From Methylobacterium sp. J-068 (GTDB taxonomy: Bacteria > Pseudomonadota > Alphaproteobacteria > Rhizobiales > Beijerinckiaceae), in contig NZ_JAKSXY010000099.1 in assembly GCF_022829445.1 (NCBI RefSeq), forward strand, positions 1 through 64,000: a stretch of DNA of 64,000 bases, in the 5' to 3' direction. The position numbers and the translations under genes are program-made. Positions 7,878-17,019 of the stretch are shown here, piece after piece. The stretch's first letter is position 1. Each line of letters begins with the position of its first letter. The notes below the pieces were generated by a model, which saw nothing but the letters and a program-made list of their open reading frames with translations, made no database searches and was not told the origin of the DNA.

Positions 7878-9892
7878 CAGGCCGTTCCGATACCGAGGCG
7901 GCGCAGGAAGCGGCCCTGCCGCTCGATCACGTGCGCGGCCGTGACGAGGTCGCTCACCGCGCGGGCGAGGTGGGAGCGCGTCTCCGGTAAGGCTCCGGGC
8001 GCCGCCGCCAGCAGCGCGCGGGCCGCCTCCAGCATCCCGGCGGCGTCGACGGTCTCGATCGCCGCGCGGGCGCGCGCGGTCTCGCCGGAGAGGCCTGCAT
8101 CGTGCGCCAGACCCCGCAGCTGCGCATGGGCCCGGGCGGCGGCCGATTCCATGCGGGCGAGGTCGAAGGCCCGGTCGAGGCTGGCCCGGCGCACGGCGCC
8201 GCTGCCCGAACTCCAGCGGGCGAATTGCAGCAGGCGGTCGCTGTTGAGGCTGGTGCGGGTGGTGGCGTCGCCGCCCGCCCCGGCCAGGGCATCGACGAGG
8301 GCGCGGCGGGCCGAATCGAGCGCGAAGGCCCGGTGCCGGGCGTTCGAGATCGGCAGGATGATCCGCACGGTGAAGAACAGGATCAGGGCCGCGACGACGA
8401 CCAGGAAGGCGTTGGTGAGGAACCCCTGCGGATCGTAGCTCTGCGGGTTCGCGGGCGAGAGCAGCACAGGGAAGAACACCAGCAGGATGAAGCCGATGCC
8501 GAAGGTCGGCGGGTTGAGGCTGAGGAAACAGGCGACGAACACCACCGGCGCCATGGCGATGGCGAGGAGGGGGAAGCCCTGCACCCCCGCGAGCATGCCG
8601 AACAGCACGATCCCGGCGGAGAGGGCCGCCAGCGGCATGCCGATGAGCACGCCTTTGGCGAAGACGCGCGGGTCCGGCGTGATCGAGGACAGGGCGCAGG
8701 TGGAGGCCACCTGCACCAGGGCGAAGGAGGTGGCGGGCCAGCCGGTGGCGGCGAAGAACAGCGCGGTCAGGCCGAAGGCGATCGCGACCCGCAGGGCCCC
8801 GCGCAGGGCCTCCGGCATGTCACGATGCGTCGGCAGCGCCACCCTGCGCAGGGGCCGCCCGCCCCGCGCCAGGGCCCGGTGGCCGTCCTGCGCGAACAGG
8901 GCGGCGCGGGCGAAATCGAGGGAGCGTTGCAGCGCCAGAACCGCGTCGAGGGGTTCGTCGCCCGCGCGCAGGGCCTCGTCCACGAGGTCGGACAGGCGCG
9001 CCACGGCCGCTGCCGGGTCGCCCTCCGGCCCGGTCAGGCCGAGGCAGAGGCCGCGCGCCTCGGCGACGGCCGGAGAGGGCTCGGGCAGGCGCGCGATCGC
9101 CGCCCGGACATGGCGGGCGGTGGCGGCCATCACGTAGAGCGCCGCGATGGCGCTGCGGGCCCCGGCGGCCCGATCCGGCCCGTCATCGAGTTCACCCGCG
9201 ATGGCGCCGGCATCGCCCCGCAGGACGGCGATCTTCCGGATCAGCGCGGCGGCGCGCTCGGAGCCCGGATCGCCCCGCGTCAGGGTCTCGCGGGCGAAGG
9301 CCTGCGTCTCCGCGATCGCCCCCGCCAGGGTGTCGCGCACCGAGCGCCAGATGCTCGGGCTCCCCAGGGCATCGTTGATGAAGGTGATCGCCACGATGCC
9401 GAGGGTGATCGCCGCGACCCGGTCGACGGCGGCCTCGAAGGTGCTCTGCGGCGTGTCGATATGCGCGATGGCGATGATCGCCACGGTGTAGCCCGAGAGC
9501 ATGGCGCCGTAGGCGCGCGTGTCCTGCAGGAAGTGCGCGGTGAAGACGCAGCAGCCCAGCCATGTCGCGAAGGAGACGAGCAGCAGGACCCGGTCCTGCG
9601 CGAACAGCGCTATCAGGACGATCGCCACGGCGGCGCCCACCAGCGTGCCGAGGAAGCGATAGAGGGCCTTGGAGAGGGCCTGACCGCGCGTCGGCTGGGC
9701 CAGGATCGCCACGCAGACCGCCGCCGAGGAGGCACCCGACAATTGCAGCCAGAACGCCGCGTAGAGCGCCAGGATCATGGCGAGCCAGATCCGCACGGCG
9801 AAGGCCCAGGCGGCGGGCCTCGGCACCAAGCGCTCGGCCAGCGCGAGGGCCCGGTCTGACAGGGTGGACCGTGCCGGCGCCAGCTCGCTCAC
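7877..9892 (-). CDS. FUSC family inner-membrane permease (AaeB-like)
   Basis: The 671-residue protein has two FUSC halves. Each has a block of membrane helices (about residues 25-185 and 370-525) followed by a long alpha-helical cytoplasmic domain. Motifs in the first half include LRLWLAMILALYAAFWLQLSGASSAAVCVAI and TRGQALSKALYRFLGTLVGA, typical of AaeB/YccS-type transporters. It starts within the last codons of the DUF4345 gene (4-bp overlap) and runs into the DUF1656 gene. With HlyD it would form a tripartite-like aromatic acid or small organic efflux pump. Confidence 0.88.
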   Translation of the reverse strand: MSELAPARSTLSDRALALAERLVPRPAAWAFAVRIWLAMILALYAAFWLQLSGASSAAVCVAILAQPTRGQALSKALYRFLGTLVGAAVAIVLIALFAQDRVLLLVSFATWLGCCVFTAHFLQDTRAYGAMLSGYTVAIIAIAHIDTPQSTFEAAVDRVAAITLGIVAITFINDALGSPSIWRSVRDTLAGAIAETQAFARETLTRGDPGSERAAALIRKIAVLRGDAGAIAGELDDGPDRAAGARSAIAALYVMAATARHVRAAIARLPEPSPAVAEARGLCLGLTGPEGDPAAAVARLSDLVDEALRAGDEPLDAVLALQRSLDFARAALFAQDGHRALARGGRPLRRVALPTHRDMPEALRGALRVAIAFGLTALFFAATGWPATSFALVQVASTCALSSITPDPRVFAKGVLIGMPLAALSAGIVLFGMLAGVQGFPLLAIAMAPVVFVACFLSLNPPTFGIGFILLVFFPVLLSPANPQSYDPQGFLTNAFLVVVAALILFFTVRIILPISNARHRAFALDSARRALVDALAGAGGDATTRTSLNSDRLLQFARWSSGSGAVRRASLDRAFDLARMESAAARAHAQLRGLAHDAGLSGETARARAAIETVDAAGMLEAARALLAAAPGALPETRSHLARAVSDLVTAAHVIERQGRFLRRLGIGTA

Positions 9893-10329
9893 CCGGCATT
9901 CTCCCGCGCCGGGACGTCGCCGGACCGGGTGGCGACGCGGGCCTGCCAGAGGCAGAGCAGCGGCGTCACCGCCAGTTCGACGGCCAGGGCCGCCAGCATC
10001 ACCAGGGAGGGCAGCCCGGTCAGCGCCAGCCCGAGCAGGCGCGCCAGGCCGCCGAGGGCCACCACCAGGGTGAGGAAGCGGAACAGCGTGGTCTTGGTCT
10101 CGATGCCGGGCACGCAGGTCCAGAACAGGATGCCGATGCCGAGGTGCAACCCCGAGAGGTAGCGGAAGTGGCTGTCGGCCGAGACGTCCACGAGGCCGCT
10201 ACGGCCGATCCCGTTCAGCCCGAACAGCACGCCGTAGAGGCCGGAGACCACCGGAACCAGGGCCACCACCGCCACCACGCGCTGCAGCGCCTGCCGTTCC
10301 CGCATCGTCGCGTCCGTTGAGACTCGCAT
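9889..10329 (-). CDS. DUF4345-like membrane protein
   Basis: The 146-residue protein has four predicted membrane helices starting near residues 18, 60, 85 and 110. The segment VSADSHFRYLSGLHLGIGILFWTCVP resembles the DUF4345 core. It is the first gene of the four-gene efflux operon and overlaps the FUSC start by 4 bp. The function is unknown; its place suggests an accessory or regulatory membrane subunit, but this is only inferred. The first ATG (10329) or the second (MRERQAL, 24 bp later) could be the start. Confidence 0.7.
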   Translation of the reverse strand: MRVSTDATMRERQALQRVVAVVALVPVVSGLYGVLFGLNGIGRSGLVDVSADSHFRYLSGLHLGIGILFWTCVPGIETKTTLFRFLTLVVALGGLARLLGLALTGLPSLVMLAALAVELAVTPLLCLWQARVATRSGDVPARENAG

Positions 10330-10425
10330 CTTAACCGGATCGGCAACCGGGGCGGCCAGGCTTCCGTTCCTTCGTTGCGCGCGCGAAAGGCCGCGTTCCG
10401 CGCGGAAAAGACCGCGCCGGGCGCG

Positions 10426-10734
10426 TCACGCCTTGATCTGCTTCAAGCGCTTCACGCACTTGCTGTAATATTGCGGCCATTTCGGACCCTGCGCGGCCTT
10501 GTCGGCGACCGAGAGGGCGCGCCACTCGGCGCCGCACTTCTTCTGGCGCTCGCGCGCCGCGCTCTGTCCGACGCTCGGCTGCTTTGTGGTTTCCTTGGCC
10601 GTGTCCTTGGCGGTCTCCTTCGCGGCCGCCGCCTGCGCCCAGGCGTCGCCGGACGCGATGGGTGTCAGAGCACTTGCCAGGAGCGCGAAGGCCGCGAACA
10701 ACGCGACGGTCGGACGGATACGGAACGGCTGCAT
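10426..10734 (-). CDS. Small exported cysteine-containing protein, unknown function
   Basis: Start ATG at 10734 gives 102 residues with a Sec signal peptide (MQPFRIRPTVALFAAFALLASALTP, cleavage near residue 34-36), a short Lys/Thr/Glu-rich linker of KETAKDTAKETTK repeats, and a C-terminal part with two cysteines (KKCGAEW and YSKCVKRLK) that could form a disulfide. The C-terminal pattern with conserved Cys, Trp and basic residues is common in small periplasmic proteins of Methylobacterium and its relatives. No function is assigned. A longer upstream frame was rejected because it lacks a signal peptide. Confidence 0.65.
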   Translation of the reverse strand: MQPFRIRPTVALFAAFALLASALTPIASGDAWAQAAAAKETAKDTAKETTKQPSVGQSAARERQKKCGAEWRALSVADKAAQGPKWPQYYSKCVKRLKQIKA

Positions 10735-10965
10735 GAGGACCCCTGGGAAACCTTGGGCGCCGCCGGGGGGCGGGCCGGCCGCATCACAGCACAACCCTGG
10801 GCGAGGGCAAGCGCCAATCACACGGGTCGCGGCACGGTCCACCGGTCCAAGCCGCCGGCAGCCCCCCTGCAACCATCGTCGGCACGGCCCCTGCAACCAT
10901 CGGCTCGCGTTCCGGATTGATCCGGGGCATGAGACGAGCCTGATCTGCGCTGGATTTAGAACCGC

Positions 10966-11601
10966 ATGGCACACGCCCCGGGAAAACCCATCGACGTGCA
11001 CACCTGGAGCACGCCGAACGGCTGGAAGATCCCGATCATGCTGGAGGAGTGCGGCCTGCCCTACCGGGTGGTGCCGGTGAATATCGGCCGGGGCGACCAG
11101 ATGGCCCCGGATTTCCTCAAGATCTCGCCGAACAACAAGATTCCCGCGATCGTCGATCCGGACGGGCCGGGGGGCGAGCCCGTCACGGTGTTCGAGTCGG
11201 GCGCGATCCTGCAATATCTCGGGCGCAAGACCGGCTGCCTCTATCCCGCCGACGAGCGGGCGCGGATCGCGGTGGACGAGTGGCTGTTCTGGCAGGTGGG
11301 CGGCTTCGGGCCCATGCTCGGCCAGGCCCATCATTTCCGCATCTACGCGCCGGAGAAGATCCCCTACGCCATCGAACGGTTCACGGCGGAAGCCCACCGG
11401 CTCTACGGGGTGCTCGACCGGCGCCTCGCCGACCGGGACTACGTGGCCGGCGCGTTCTCCATCGCCGACATCGCGATCCTGCCCTGGGCCAAGTATCACG
11501 AGAAGCAGAACATCGACCTCGCCGGCCTGCCCAACGTCCGGGCCTGGCTCGACCGCATCATGGCGCGCCCAGCGGTGCAGCGCGGCTTCGCGGCGGTCTG
11601 A
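10966..11601 (+). CDS. Glutathione S-transferase family, YfcG/YghU-like disulfide-bond oxidoreductase
   Basis: The 211-residue product has an N-terminal thioredoxin-fold GST domain: VHTWSTPNGWKIPIMLEECGLPYRVVPVNIGRG near residues 10-42, and the cis-Pro/ESGAI glutathione site (NNKIPAIVDPD, VFESGAILQYL near residues 58-86). It is followed by an all-helical domain ending NVRAWLDRIMARPAVQRG. The STPNG stretch in place of a Tyr or Ser active site is a hallmark of the nu-class YfcG/YghU proteins, which reduce disulfides with glutathione. It stands alone between two minus-strand small genes. Confidence 0.9.
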   Translation: MAHAPGKPIDVHTWSTPNGWKIPIMLEECGLPYRVVPVNIGRGDQMAPDFLKISPNNKIPAIVDPDGPGGEPVTVFESGAILQYLGRKTGCLYPADERARIAVDEWLFWQVGGFGPMLGQAHHFRIYAPEKIPYAIERFTAEAHRLYGVLDRRLADRDYVAGAFSIADIAILPWAKYHEKQNIDLAGLPNVRAWLDRIMARPAVQRGFAAV

Positions 11602-11626
11602 GGCGCGCCGGCTTATCCCGCGCGGC

Positions 11627-12166
11627 TCATTCGGCCGGCGCGGGCGCCTTGGCGGGCGCCGCCTTCGCGGGCTTCGGGGCGGCCTTGACGACCGGGGCGG
11701 GCTCGGGCTGGGCGGAGGCCTGCTGGTTCACGTCGGGCACGCGGGTCCAGGTCTGCGAGCCGCACAGCACCCTGAGCAGGCAGCCGGAGACCGACAGCTC
11801 GGAGCCGCTCTCGCGCTCCAGGCTGACCTGATACATCTTGCCCTCGTCGGCGTTGTAGATCTCGCCCGAGAACTTCGCCTCCTCGGGCTTCAGGTTGTCG
11901 AGGAGCGTCAGGCCGAGCAGGGGGCGGGCGCGCTTCTTGGGGTCGGGGTTCTTGATGTCCGTGCGCGGGCTTCCGTCCTCGTTGGTGGCGGTCTTGGCCC
12001 AGACAACCTTGCCGCAGATGTTGGCGGCGCCCGGGCCGCAGCGATCGATGCGGACCTTGGCGCGGCCGTCCCCGGTGAGCCAGGTGCCCGTCGGGTCCTG
12101 GGCCGGTGCGGCGGAGGCGGGCACGAGGCTGGCGAGGATGAGGGCGGCGGGGAGGGCGACGCGCAT
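11627..12166 (-). CDS. DUF2147 exported protein
   Basis: The 179-residue precursor has a signal peptide (MRVALPAALILASLVPASAAPA) followed by DPTGTWLTGDGRAKVRIDRCGPGAANICGKVVWAKT, the core of DUF2147 with its paired cysteines. The C-terminal 30 residues are Ala/Pro/Lys-rich and of low complexity. DUF2147 proteins are secreted lipocalin-like beta proteins of unknown function. It converges with the GST gene and is divergent from ndk. Confidence 0.85.
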   Translation of the reverse strand: MRVALPAALILASLVPASAAPAQDPTGTWLTGDGRAKVRIDRCGPGAANICGKVVWAKTATNEDGSPRTDIKNPDPKKRARPLLGLTLLDNLKPEEAKFSGEIYNADEGKMYQVSLERESGSELSVSGCLLRVLCGSQTWTRVPDVNQQASAQPEPAPVVKAAPKPAKAAPAKAPAPAE

Positions 12167-12405
12167 GTCCTGGTCTCCGTGTGGCGTGGCTGCGGAAAGG
12201 GGGCCGTTGTCGTCTGACCACAGGAGGCGTCCGCAATCGGGCGTTTTTCCGGCTTTGTTGCGCCAAAGCCATGATGGCCGGAATTCGCGCGCCGCCCGCC
12301 CGGTTATCCCCCGCGATTTCGCCTCGGGTTGAGGGTGGGGAGCCCGCCCGCTATAAGCCCGGCGCCGAAGCCATTTTCGGCTGAGCGATCACAACCGGAC
12401 GGACC

Positions 12406-12828
12406 ATGGCCACCGAGCGCACCTTCTCCATTCTCAAGCCCGACGCGACGAAGCGGAACCTGACCGGCGCGGTCAATGCCGTGATCGAGAAGGCGGGCCT
12501 GCGCATCGTCGGCCAGCGCCGCATCCAGATGAGCCGCGCCCAGGCGGAAAAATTCTACGAGATCCACAAGGAGCGCCCGTTCTTCGGCGAGCTCGTGGAA
12601 TTCATGACCTCCGGCCCGGTGGTGGTCCAGGTGCTCGAGGGCGAGAACGCCGTCGCGCGCTACCGCGAGGTCATGGGCGCCACGAACCCGGCCAATGCCG
12701 ACGAGGGCACCATCCGCAAGACCTTCTCCGAATCGGTCGGCGAAAACACGGTCCACGGCTCGGACAGCCTCGAGAACGCCAAGGCCGAGATCGCCCAGTT
12801 CTTCCAGGACGCCGACATCGCCGGCTGA
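12406..12828 (+). CDS. ndk: Nucleoside-diphosphate kinase
   Basis: Ndk exchanges the gamma phosphate between nucleoside triphosphates and diphosphates through a phosphohistidine. The 140-residue length is normal. It opens with [20 protein letters not shown] and carries the active-site His in [18 protein letters not shown] near residues 115-133, as well as the [16 protein letters not shown] nucleotide-binding segment near residue 60. It is followed by a small lipoprotein gene. Confidence 0.97.
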   Translation: MATERTFSILKPDATKRNLTGAVNAVIEKAGLRIVGQRRIQMSRAQAEKFYEIHKERPFFGELVEFMTSGPVVVQVLEGENAVARYREVMGATNPANADEGTIRKTFSESVGENTVHGSDSLENAKAEIAQFFQDADIAG

Positions 12829-12963
12829 GTGCCGCGCCCGACGCCGCGGCCCGTCGGGGCGGCGGCGTTTGGCGGCCGGTGTGGCCCCGGCGCCCTTGCG
12901 CGGCGGGGACGCGAACGTGAAACCGGTTCGTTCCCGAATCGCTTTCACGGACCCATCGATCCC

Positions 12964-13341
12964 ATGCGCCTCATCGCCCCGCGCACCGGCCGGCTCCTGC
13001 TCGCCGCCGGCCTGCTCTCGCTCGTTGCCGCCTGCAATGCCAACAAGGCCGGCCCGACCGCGTCGCTCGAGGGCTACACCCCCGATCCCGCGCTGAAGAC
13101 CGCCTCCGCCGGCAACCTCACGGGCCGCGTGCGCCACGCCTGCACCGTCACGCAGGCCCGCCTGCAGAACGTCTCCGAGGTCTCCCTCGCGCGTCCCTGC
13201 GGCTGCTACGCCAACCGGACGCTCGCGAGCCTCGACCGGGGCGAGCTCGATGCCTACCGCAGCACCGGCTACTTCAATGACTCGGCCCGCGCCAAGGCGC
13301 TCTCGGCCCTCGACAGCTGCCAGCTGCCGCGCCCGGCCTGA
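12964..13341 (+). CDS. Small predicted lipoprotein
   Basis: ATG at 12964 gives 125 residues with a type II signal peptide. The hydrophobic core LLLAAGLLSLVAAC ends in a lipobox (VAAC, Cys near residue 21). The mature part has three further cysteines (HACTVTQ, RPCGCY). The upstream in-frame ATG-less extension from 12829 was not used because it would bury the signal peptide. Function unknown. Confidence 0.65.
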   Translation: MRLIAPRTGRLLLAAGLLSLVAACNANKAGPTASLEGYTPDPALKTASAGNLTGRVRHACTVTQARLQNVSEVSLARPCGCYANRTLASLDRGELDAYRSTGYFNDSARAKALSALDSCQLPRPA

Positions 13342-13369
13342 GGGAATTCCGCCCGCGTGCCCCCGGCGT

Positions 13370-14560
13370 TCAGGCCCGGGGGTCCGCACCTTGCGTGAAC
13401 TCGCGCCAGAGCAGGATCAGCGCCGCCATCACGGCGGGGCCGAGGAACAGGCCGAGCAGGCCGAAGCTCTCGACGCCGCCGAGGATGCCGAGCAGCACCC
13501 AGAGGAAGGGCAGGCGGGTCGTGCCGCCGATCAGCGCCGGGCGCACGAAGTGGTCCGCGATGAAGGTGACGACGAGGCCGGCCGCCACCACCACGAGGGC
13601 GGGCACCACCGCGCCGTTGGCGAGCAGGACCAGGGCCGCCGCGCCGAAGACCAGGGGCGCCCCGAACGGGATCATCGCCGCCACCGCGGTGAGTGCTCCC
13701 AGCAGCACCGGGTGCGGCACGCCCGCGAAGTAATAGACGATTCCCAGCAGCACGCCCTCGCCGAGCCCCACCAGGACCAGCCCGTCCACGGTGCCGTGGA
13801 CCGAGGCCACCATCTGGCGCGCCACCCGCTCGCCGCGCGGGCCGAACAGCTTCGCGCTGGCGGTCAAAACCTGCGCCGCCACGGCGCGCCCGTCCCGGAA
13901 CAGGAAGAACAGCGCCACCAGCGTGAACCCGAACAGGACCGTGCGTCGGACGATCTGCGCCCCGAGGCTGCGCGTCACCCCGAGCACCGAGGAATTGTCG
14001 AAGCGGTGCAGCAGCTCCGAGCCCGCCGCCGGATGGCTCAGGTTCTCCGCCCACCAGGCCTGCGCCTGCGCCGCGCCGAAGGGGAGGCGGGCCAGGAGGT
14101 CCGGCACCGGGATGCCGGTCTTCTCGAAGGAGCGCATCCAGGCCGCCACGTCGTGCGCCTCGCGCGCCGCCTGCACGCCGAGCACCACGAGGGGCACCAG
14201 AAACACCAGGGCGACGGCGGCCGTGAACAGGGCCGGCAGGGCGATGTTGTGGCCGCCCGGCGGCCAGCGCCGCTCGGCGCGCGCGTAGAGCGGCCCGAGG
14301 GCGATCGCCAGAATCACGGCCCAGACCAGGGCCGGAACGAAGGGGTGCAGCACCCAGAGGCCGAGGGCCGAGAGCGCGACGACGAGGACGACGCGGGCGA
14401 GGCCCTGCCCCTGGCCGGAGAGCGGACCGGGCGCGTGGCTGGGCGGGGGATTCGGGGATGCGTGCGCCGGCGCACGCTCCGCGCCGGGCATCGGCGCCAC
14501 GAAGGGCTCGGCCGGAGGCCGCTTCGGGTTCGGATCCTGTGCCATCGTCTCGTGTGCCAT
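13370..14560 (-). CDS. AI-2E transporter family (PerM-like) membrane permease
   Basis: The 396-residue protein has a Pro-rich cytoplasmic N-terminus and then eight or so membrane segments. The first pair is [35 protein letters not shown]; a soluble domain lies in the middle (residues about 130-220), and the TM block [29 protein letters not shown] near residue 280 is the family signature. The family includes TqsA (AI-2 export) and Na+/H+ antiporter-like members, so the substrate cannot be named. ATG at 14560 was chosen over 14776 because the extra residues are non-homologous in appearance and overlap the acpXL promoter region. Confidence 0.85.
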   Translation of the reverse strand: MAHETMAQDPNPKRPPAEPFVAPMPGAERAPAHASPNPPPSHAPGPLSGQGQGLARVVLVVALSALGLWVLHPFVPALVWAVILAIALGPLYARAERRWPPGGHNIALPALFTAAVALVFLVPLVVLGVQAAREAHDVAAWMRSFEKTGIPVPDLLARLPFGAAQAQAWWAENLSHPAAGSELLHRFDNSSVLGVTRSLGAQIVRRTVLFGFTLVALFFLFRDGRAVAAQVLTASAKLFGPRGERVARQMVASVHGTVDGLVLVGLGEGVLLGIVYYFAGVPHPVLLGALTAVAAMIPFGAPLVFGAAALVLLANGAVVPALVVVAAGLVVTFIADHFVRPALIGGTTRLPFLWVLLGILGGVESFGLLGLFLGPAVMAALILLWREFTQGADPRA

Positions 14561-14859
14561 CGTCTCGATCGACCTCGGGCGAAGCGGTGCCGGCGGCCCG
14601 CCACGTTTCAGGATTCCATCTAGTCCGGCCGAGCCGGATCGGAATGGCCGGCGCGACGCCATCGCGACGCCGTGAGGGCCACGGTTGCCCCTCCCGACCC
14701 CCTCGTGTAAGGGACCGCCTTCATATCCGGGGCCGGCGCAGGCCGGCCCGAGGGGCATGCTGCGCGACCGGGGCACCGGGCATCATGCGCCGGATCGTTC
14801 CGGCCAAGATCGGCACGGGCCGGTTCCGGCCGGATCTCCAGTTTACACGGCGAGAACGC
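14561..14859. other. Divergent regulatory gap upstream of acpXL
   Basis: The 299 bp separate the minus-strand permease from acpXL and should contain both promoters. A possible weak hairpin (GCCGGCGCAGGCCGGC at 14732-14747) is visible. No gene-like frame is credible. Confidence 0.5.
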
Positions 14860-15162
14860 ATGTCCGAGCAGACCCACACCGCCACCTTTGATCGCGTCGC
14901 GGACATCATCGCCGACACCGCCGACATCCCGCGCGACACGATCACGCCCGAGAGCCACGCCATCGACGATCTCGGGATCGATTCGCTCGCCTTCCTCGAC
15001 ATCGCCTTCGCGGTGGACAAGGCCTTCGGCATCAAGCTTCCCCTCGAGCGTTGGACCCAGGAGGTCAACGAGGGCAAGGTGCCGGCCGAGGAGTACTTCG
15101 TGCTGAAGAACCTCTGCGCCCGCATCGACGCGCTGGTGGCCGAGAAGGCCGCCAAAGCCTGA
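14860..15162 (+). CDS. acpXL: Acyl carrier protein for very-long-chain lipid A acylation
   Basis: AcpXL is the dedicated carrier on which C26-C28 hydroxy-acyl chains for lipid A are built. The 100-residue protein matches rhizobial AcpXL: it starts [25 protein letters not shown], has the phosphopantetheine Ser in [15 protein letters not shown] (residue about 44), and ends with [30 protein letters not shown]. The [10 protein letters not shown]...FVLKNLC segment is diagnostic compared with housekeeping AcpP. It is the first gene of a run (fabZ-like, two KAS, SDR, alcohol dehydrogenase, acyltransferase) that matches the known acpXL-lpxXL cluster. Confidence 0.95.
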   Translation: MSEQTHTATFDRVADIIADTADIPRDTITPESHAIDDLGIDSLAFLDIAFAVDKAFGIKLPLERWTQEVNEGKVPAEEYFVLKNLCARIDALVAEKAAKA

Positions 15163-15163
15163 G

Positions 15164-15205
15164 TTACCGAGCCTGACTTGCCGAGCCTGACTTGCCGAGC
15201 CTGAC
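15164..15205. repeat. Three tandem copies of a 14-bp unit
   Basis: The unit ttgccgagcctgac is repeated three times directly after the acpXL stop, with only one base differing in the first copy. It does not form part of any ORF. It is probably replication slippage. Confidence 0.9.
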
Positions 15206-15322
15206 CGTCAGACCCCGGATGCCGGGGCGCGCCTGTCAGGCCGATCATCGCGGCCCGACCCGGTCCGCCGCGGACGGGCCGGCGCCCGCAGCGAAACCGG
15301 CCCGCACGGAACCCTGGACGCC

Positions 15323-15793
15323 ATGCGCCTCGAATATTTCGAGATGATCGACGCCGTGACCCGGTTCGACCGGGAGGCCGGCCGGATCGAGGCCCTGGCC
15401 CGCGTGCCGATGGAGAGCCCGGTCTTCGAGGGCCACTTCCCCGACCACCCCCTGGTGCCGGGCGTGCTGCTGACCGAGACCATGGCCCAGGCCTCGGGCT
15501 ACCTCGTGCTCGCCCATCTCGGCTTCCGGCAGATGCCGTTCCTCATGGGCGTCGACAAGGCGCGCTTCCGCTCCTTCGTCGGCCCCGGAGCGGAACTTCG
15601 GATCGAGGCCAGCCTGGAGCATGACGGCTCGGGCTACGCCGTGACCAAGGCGGCCATCCGCCACGACGACAAGCCGCTGGCCAATGCCGAACTGCGCTTT
15701 CGCACCATGCCGTTCCCGGCCGGGCTCGACGCGCCGATGCGCGAGCGGGCCCGCAGGATCGGCCTGTTCGATCTCGCGGGCGAGCCCGCATGA
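15323..15793 (+). CDS. fabZXL: 3-hydroxyacyl-ACP dehydratase, FabZ-like, of the acpXL cluster
   Basis: This 156-residue hot-dog-fold dehydratase has the active-site His and Glu in SPVFEGHFPDHPLVPGVLLTETMAQASGYLVL (residues about 33-64). It acts on 3-hydroxyacyl-AcpXL in the elongation of the lipid A very-long-chain fatty acid. The position, second after acpXL, is that of fabZXL in rhizobia. Before the start there is a 160-bp gap with a 14-bp tandem repeat. Confidence 0.85.
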   Translation: MRLEYFEMIDAVTRFDREAGRIEALARVPMESPVFEGHFPDHPLVPGVLLTETMAQASGYLVLAHLGFRQMPFLMGVDKARFRSFVGPGAELRIEASLEHDGSGYAVTKAAIRHDDKPLANAELRFRTMPFPAGLDAPMRERARRIGLFDLAGEPA

Positions 15794-15811
15794 GCCCTCG
15801 GATATGAGCCT

Positions 15812-16960
15812 GTGCCTGAGATGAACACTTCGCGCGACGTCGTCGTCACCGGCATCGGTCTCGTGTCCTGCGCGGGCGAGGGCGTCGCCGCGCACCTCGC
15901 GGCCTTCGACGCGGGCGCCCCGGCGCGCACCGATACGGAGACCTTCGCGCCCTACACGGTGCATCCGGTCGCGCCGCTCGCCCTCGACGGGCAGATACCG
16001 AAGAAGTCCGACCAGCGTCAGATGGAGCCGTGGCAGCGCCTCGGCGTCTATGCCGCCGGCCTCGCCCTCGATTCCGCCGGGGTGAAGGGCGATGCCGATC
16101 TCAAGGGGCGCATGCACCTCGTGGTCTCGGCCGGCGGCGGTGAGCGCGACACGGCGGTCGACGGCGCCATCCTCACCGGCCTGCGCGAGGCCGCCGATCC
16201 GGGCGCCTACCTCAACGAACACCTCCAGAACGACCTGCGCCCGACCCTGTTCCTGGCCCAGCTCTCGAACCTGCTCGCCGGCAATATCGGCATCGTCCAC
16301 GGCGTCACGGGCGCCTCGCGCACCTTCATGGGCGAGGAGGCCGCCGGAACCGACGCCCTGCGCATCGCCCAGGCGCGGATCGCCTCGGGGCAGGTCGATT
16401 GCATGCTGGTCGGCGGCTCCTACAGCGCCGAGCGCCCCGACGTGATGGTGATCCACGAGATGGGCGGCTATCTGCGCGCCCGCGATTTCCGCGCCGTCTT
16501 CGACCGGGGCGGCGCGGACGAGGCCGGCTTCATCCTCGGAAGTGCCGCCGCCTTCCTCGTCCTGGAGGCGGCGGACCATGCCGAGGCGCGCGGGGCGAAG
16601 GCGCTGGCGCGCCTCGGCACCGTGGCGAGCGACCGGACCCGGCGCGCGCCCGGCAGCACCGAGGCCAGCCTCGCGACCCTCTGGGCGGCGGCGGGCCTGG
16701 AGGCCCCGGACGCGGTGATCGCGGGCGCCACCGGCGTCGCGCCGATCACGGCCGAGGAGGGAGCGGCCCTGGCGCGCCTCGCTCCCGGCGCTCGGGTGAC
16801 GGCGCTCGGCGATCTCGCCGGCCATACGCTCGAAACCGTCGCGCCCCTCGGCACGGCCCTGGCGGCGGCCCTGGTCTCGCAGAAGGGCCTGCGCGAGGTC
16901 GCGGTGACGGTGGTGGGCCATCGGCGCGGCGAGGGCGTGATCCGGGTGACGGCGGCCTGA
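15812..16960 (+). CDS. Beta-ketoacyl-ACP synthase-like protein lacking the catalytic Cys (KS-beta/CLF-like)
   Basis: The 382-residue thiolase-fold protein begins DVVVTGIGLVSCAGEG and ends with the conserved GHTLETVAPLGTALAAALV helix. The stretch that should carry the nucleophile (VTGASRTFMGEEAAG, residues about 165-179) has no cysteine. The first active His (HGT) is also missing, replaced by AGATGVAPI, while the second (GHTL, near residue 339) is kept. It therefore cannot do Claisen condensation by the normal Cys-His-His mechanism and looks like a chain-length-factor subunit. The neighbouring gene encodes the full KAS. The place is that of fabF2XL; starts at 15812 or 15821 are possible. Confidence 0.8.
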   Translation: MPEMNTSRDVVVTGIGLVSCAGEGVAAHLAAFDAGAPARTDTETFAPYTVHPVAPLALDGQIPKKSDQRQMEPWQRLGVYAAGLALDSAGVKGDADLKGRMHLVVSAGGGERDTAVDGAILTGLREAADPGAYLNEHLQNDLRPTLFLAQLSNLLAGNIGIVHGVTGASRTFMGEEAAGTDALRIAQARIASGQVDCMLVGGSYSAERPDVMVIHEMGGYLRARDFRAVFDRGGADEAGFILGSAAAFLVLEAADHAEARGAKALARLGTVASDRTRRAPGSTEASLATLWAAAGLEAPDAVIAGATGVAPITAEEGAALARLAPGARVTALGDLAGHTLETVAPLGTALAAALVSQKGLREVAVTVVGHRRGEGVIRVTAA

Positions 16961-17019
16961 TCCTGCGACAAGGATCGCCGCACGGTCCGGCCGTGGAAAA
17001 TAGAGTGTAGGACGGCGCG

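Noticed and set aside
6495..8438. Long plus-strand ORF over the efflux operon
   Set aside because: Antisense shadow of HlyD, DUF1656 and FUSC genes; composition is low-complexity Gly/Arg/His, with no family feature.
8102..9859. Large plus-strand ORF over the FUSC gene
   Set aside because: Antisense to a clear FUSC protein; dominated by Gly, Arg and Gln with no motif.
15164..15205. CRISPR-like short repeats
   Set aside because: Units are directly tandem with no spacers; no cas genes in the window.
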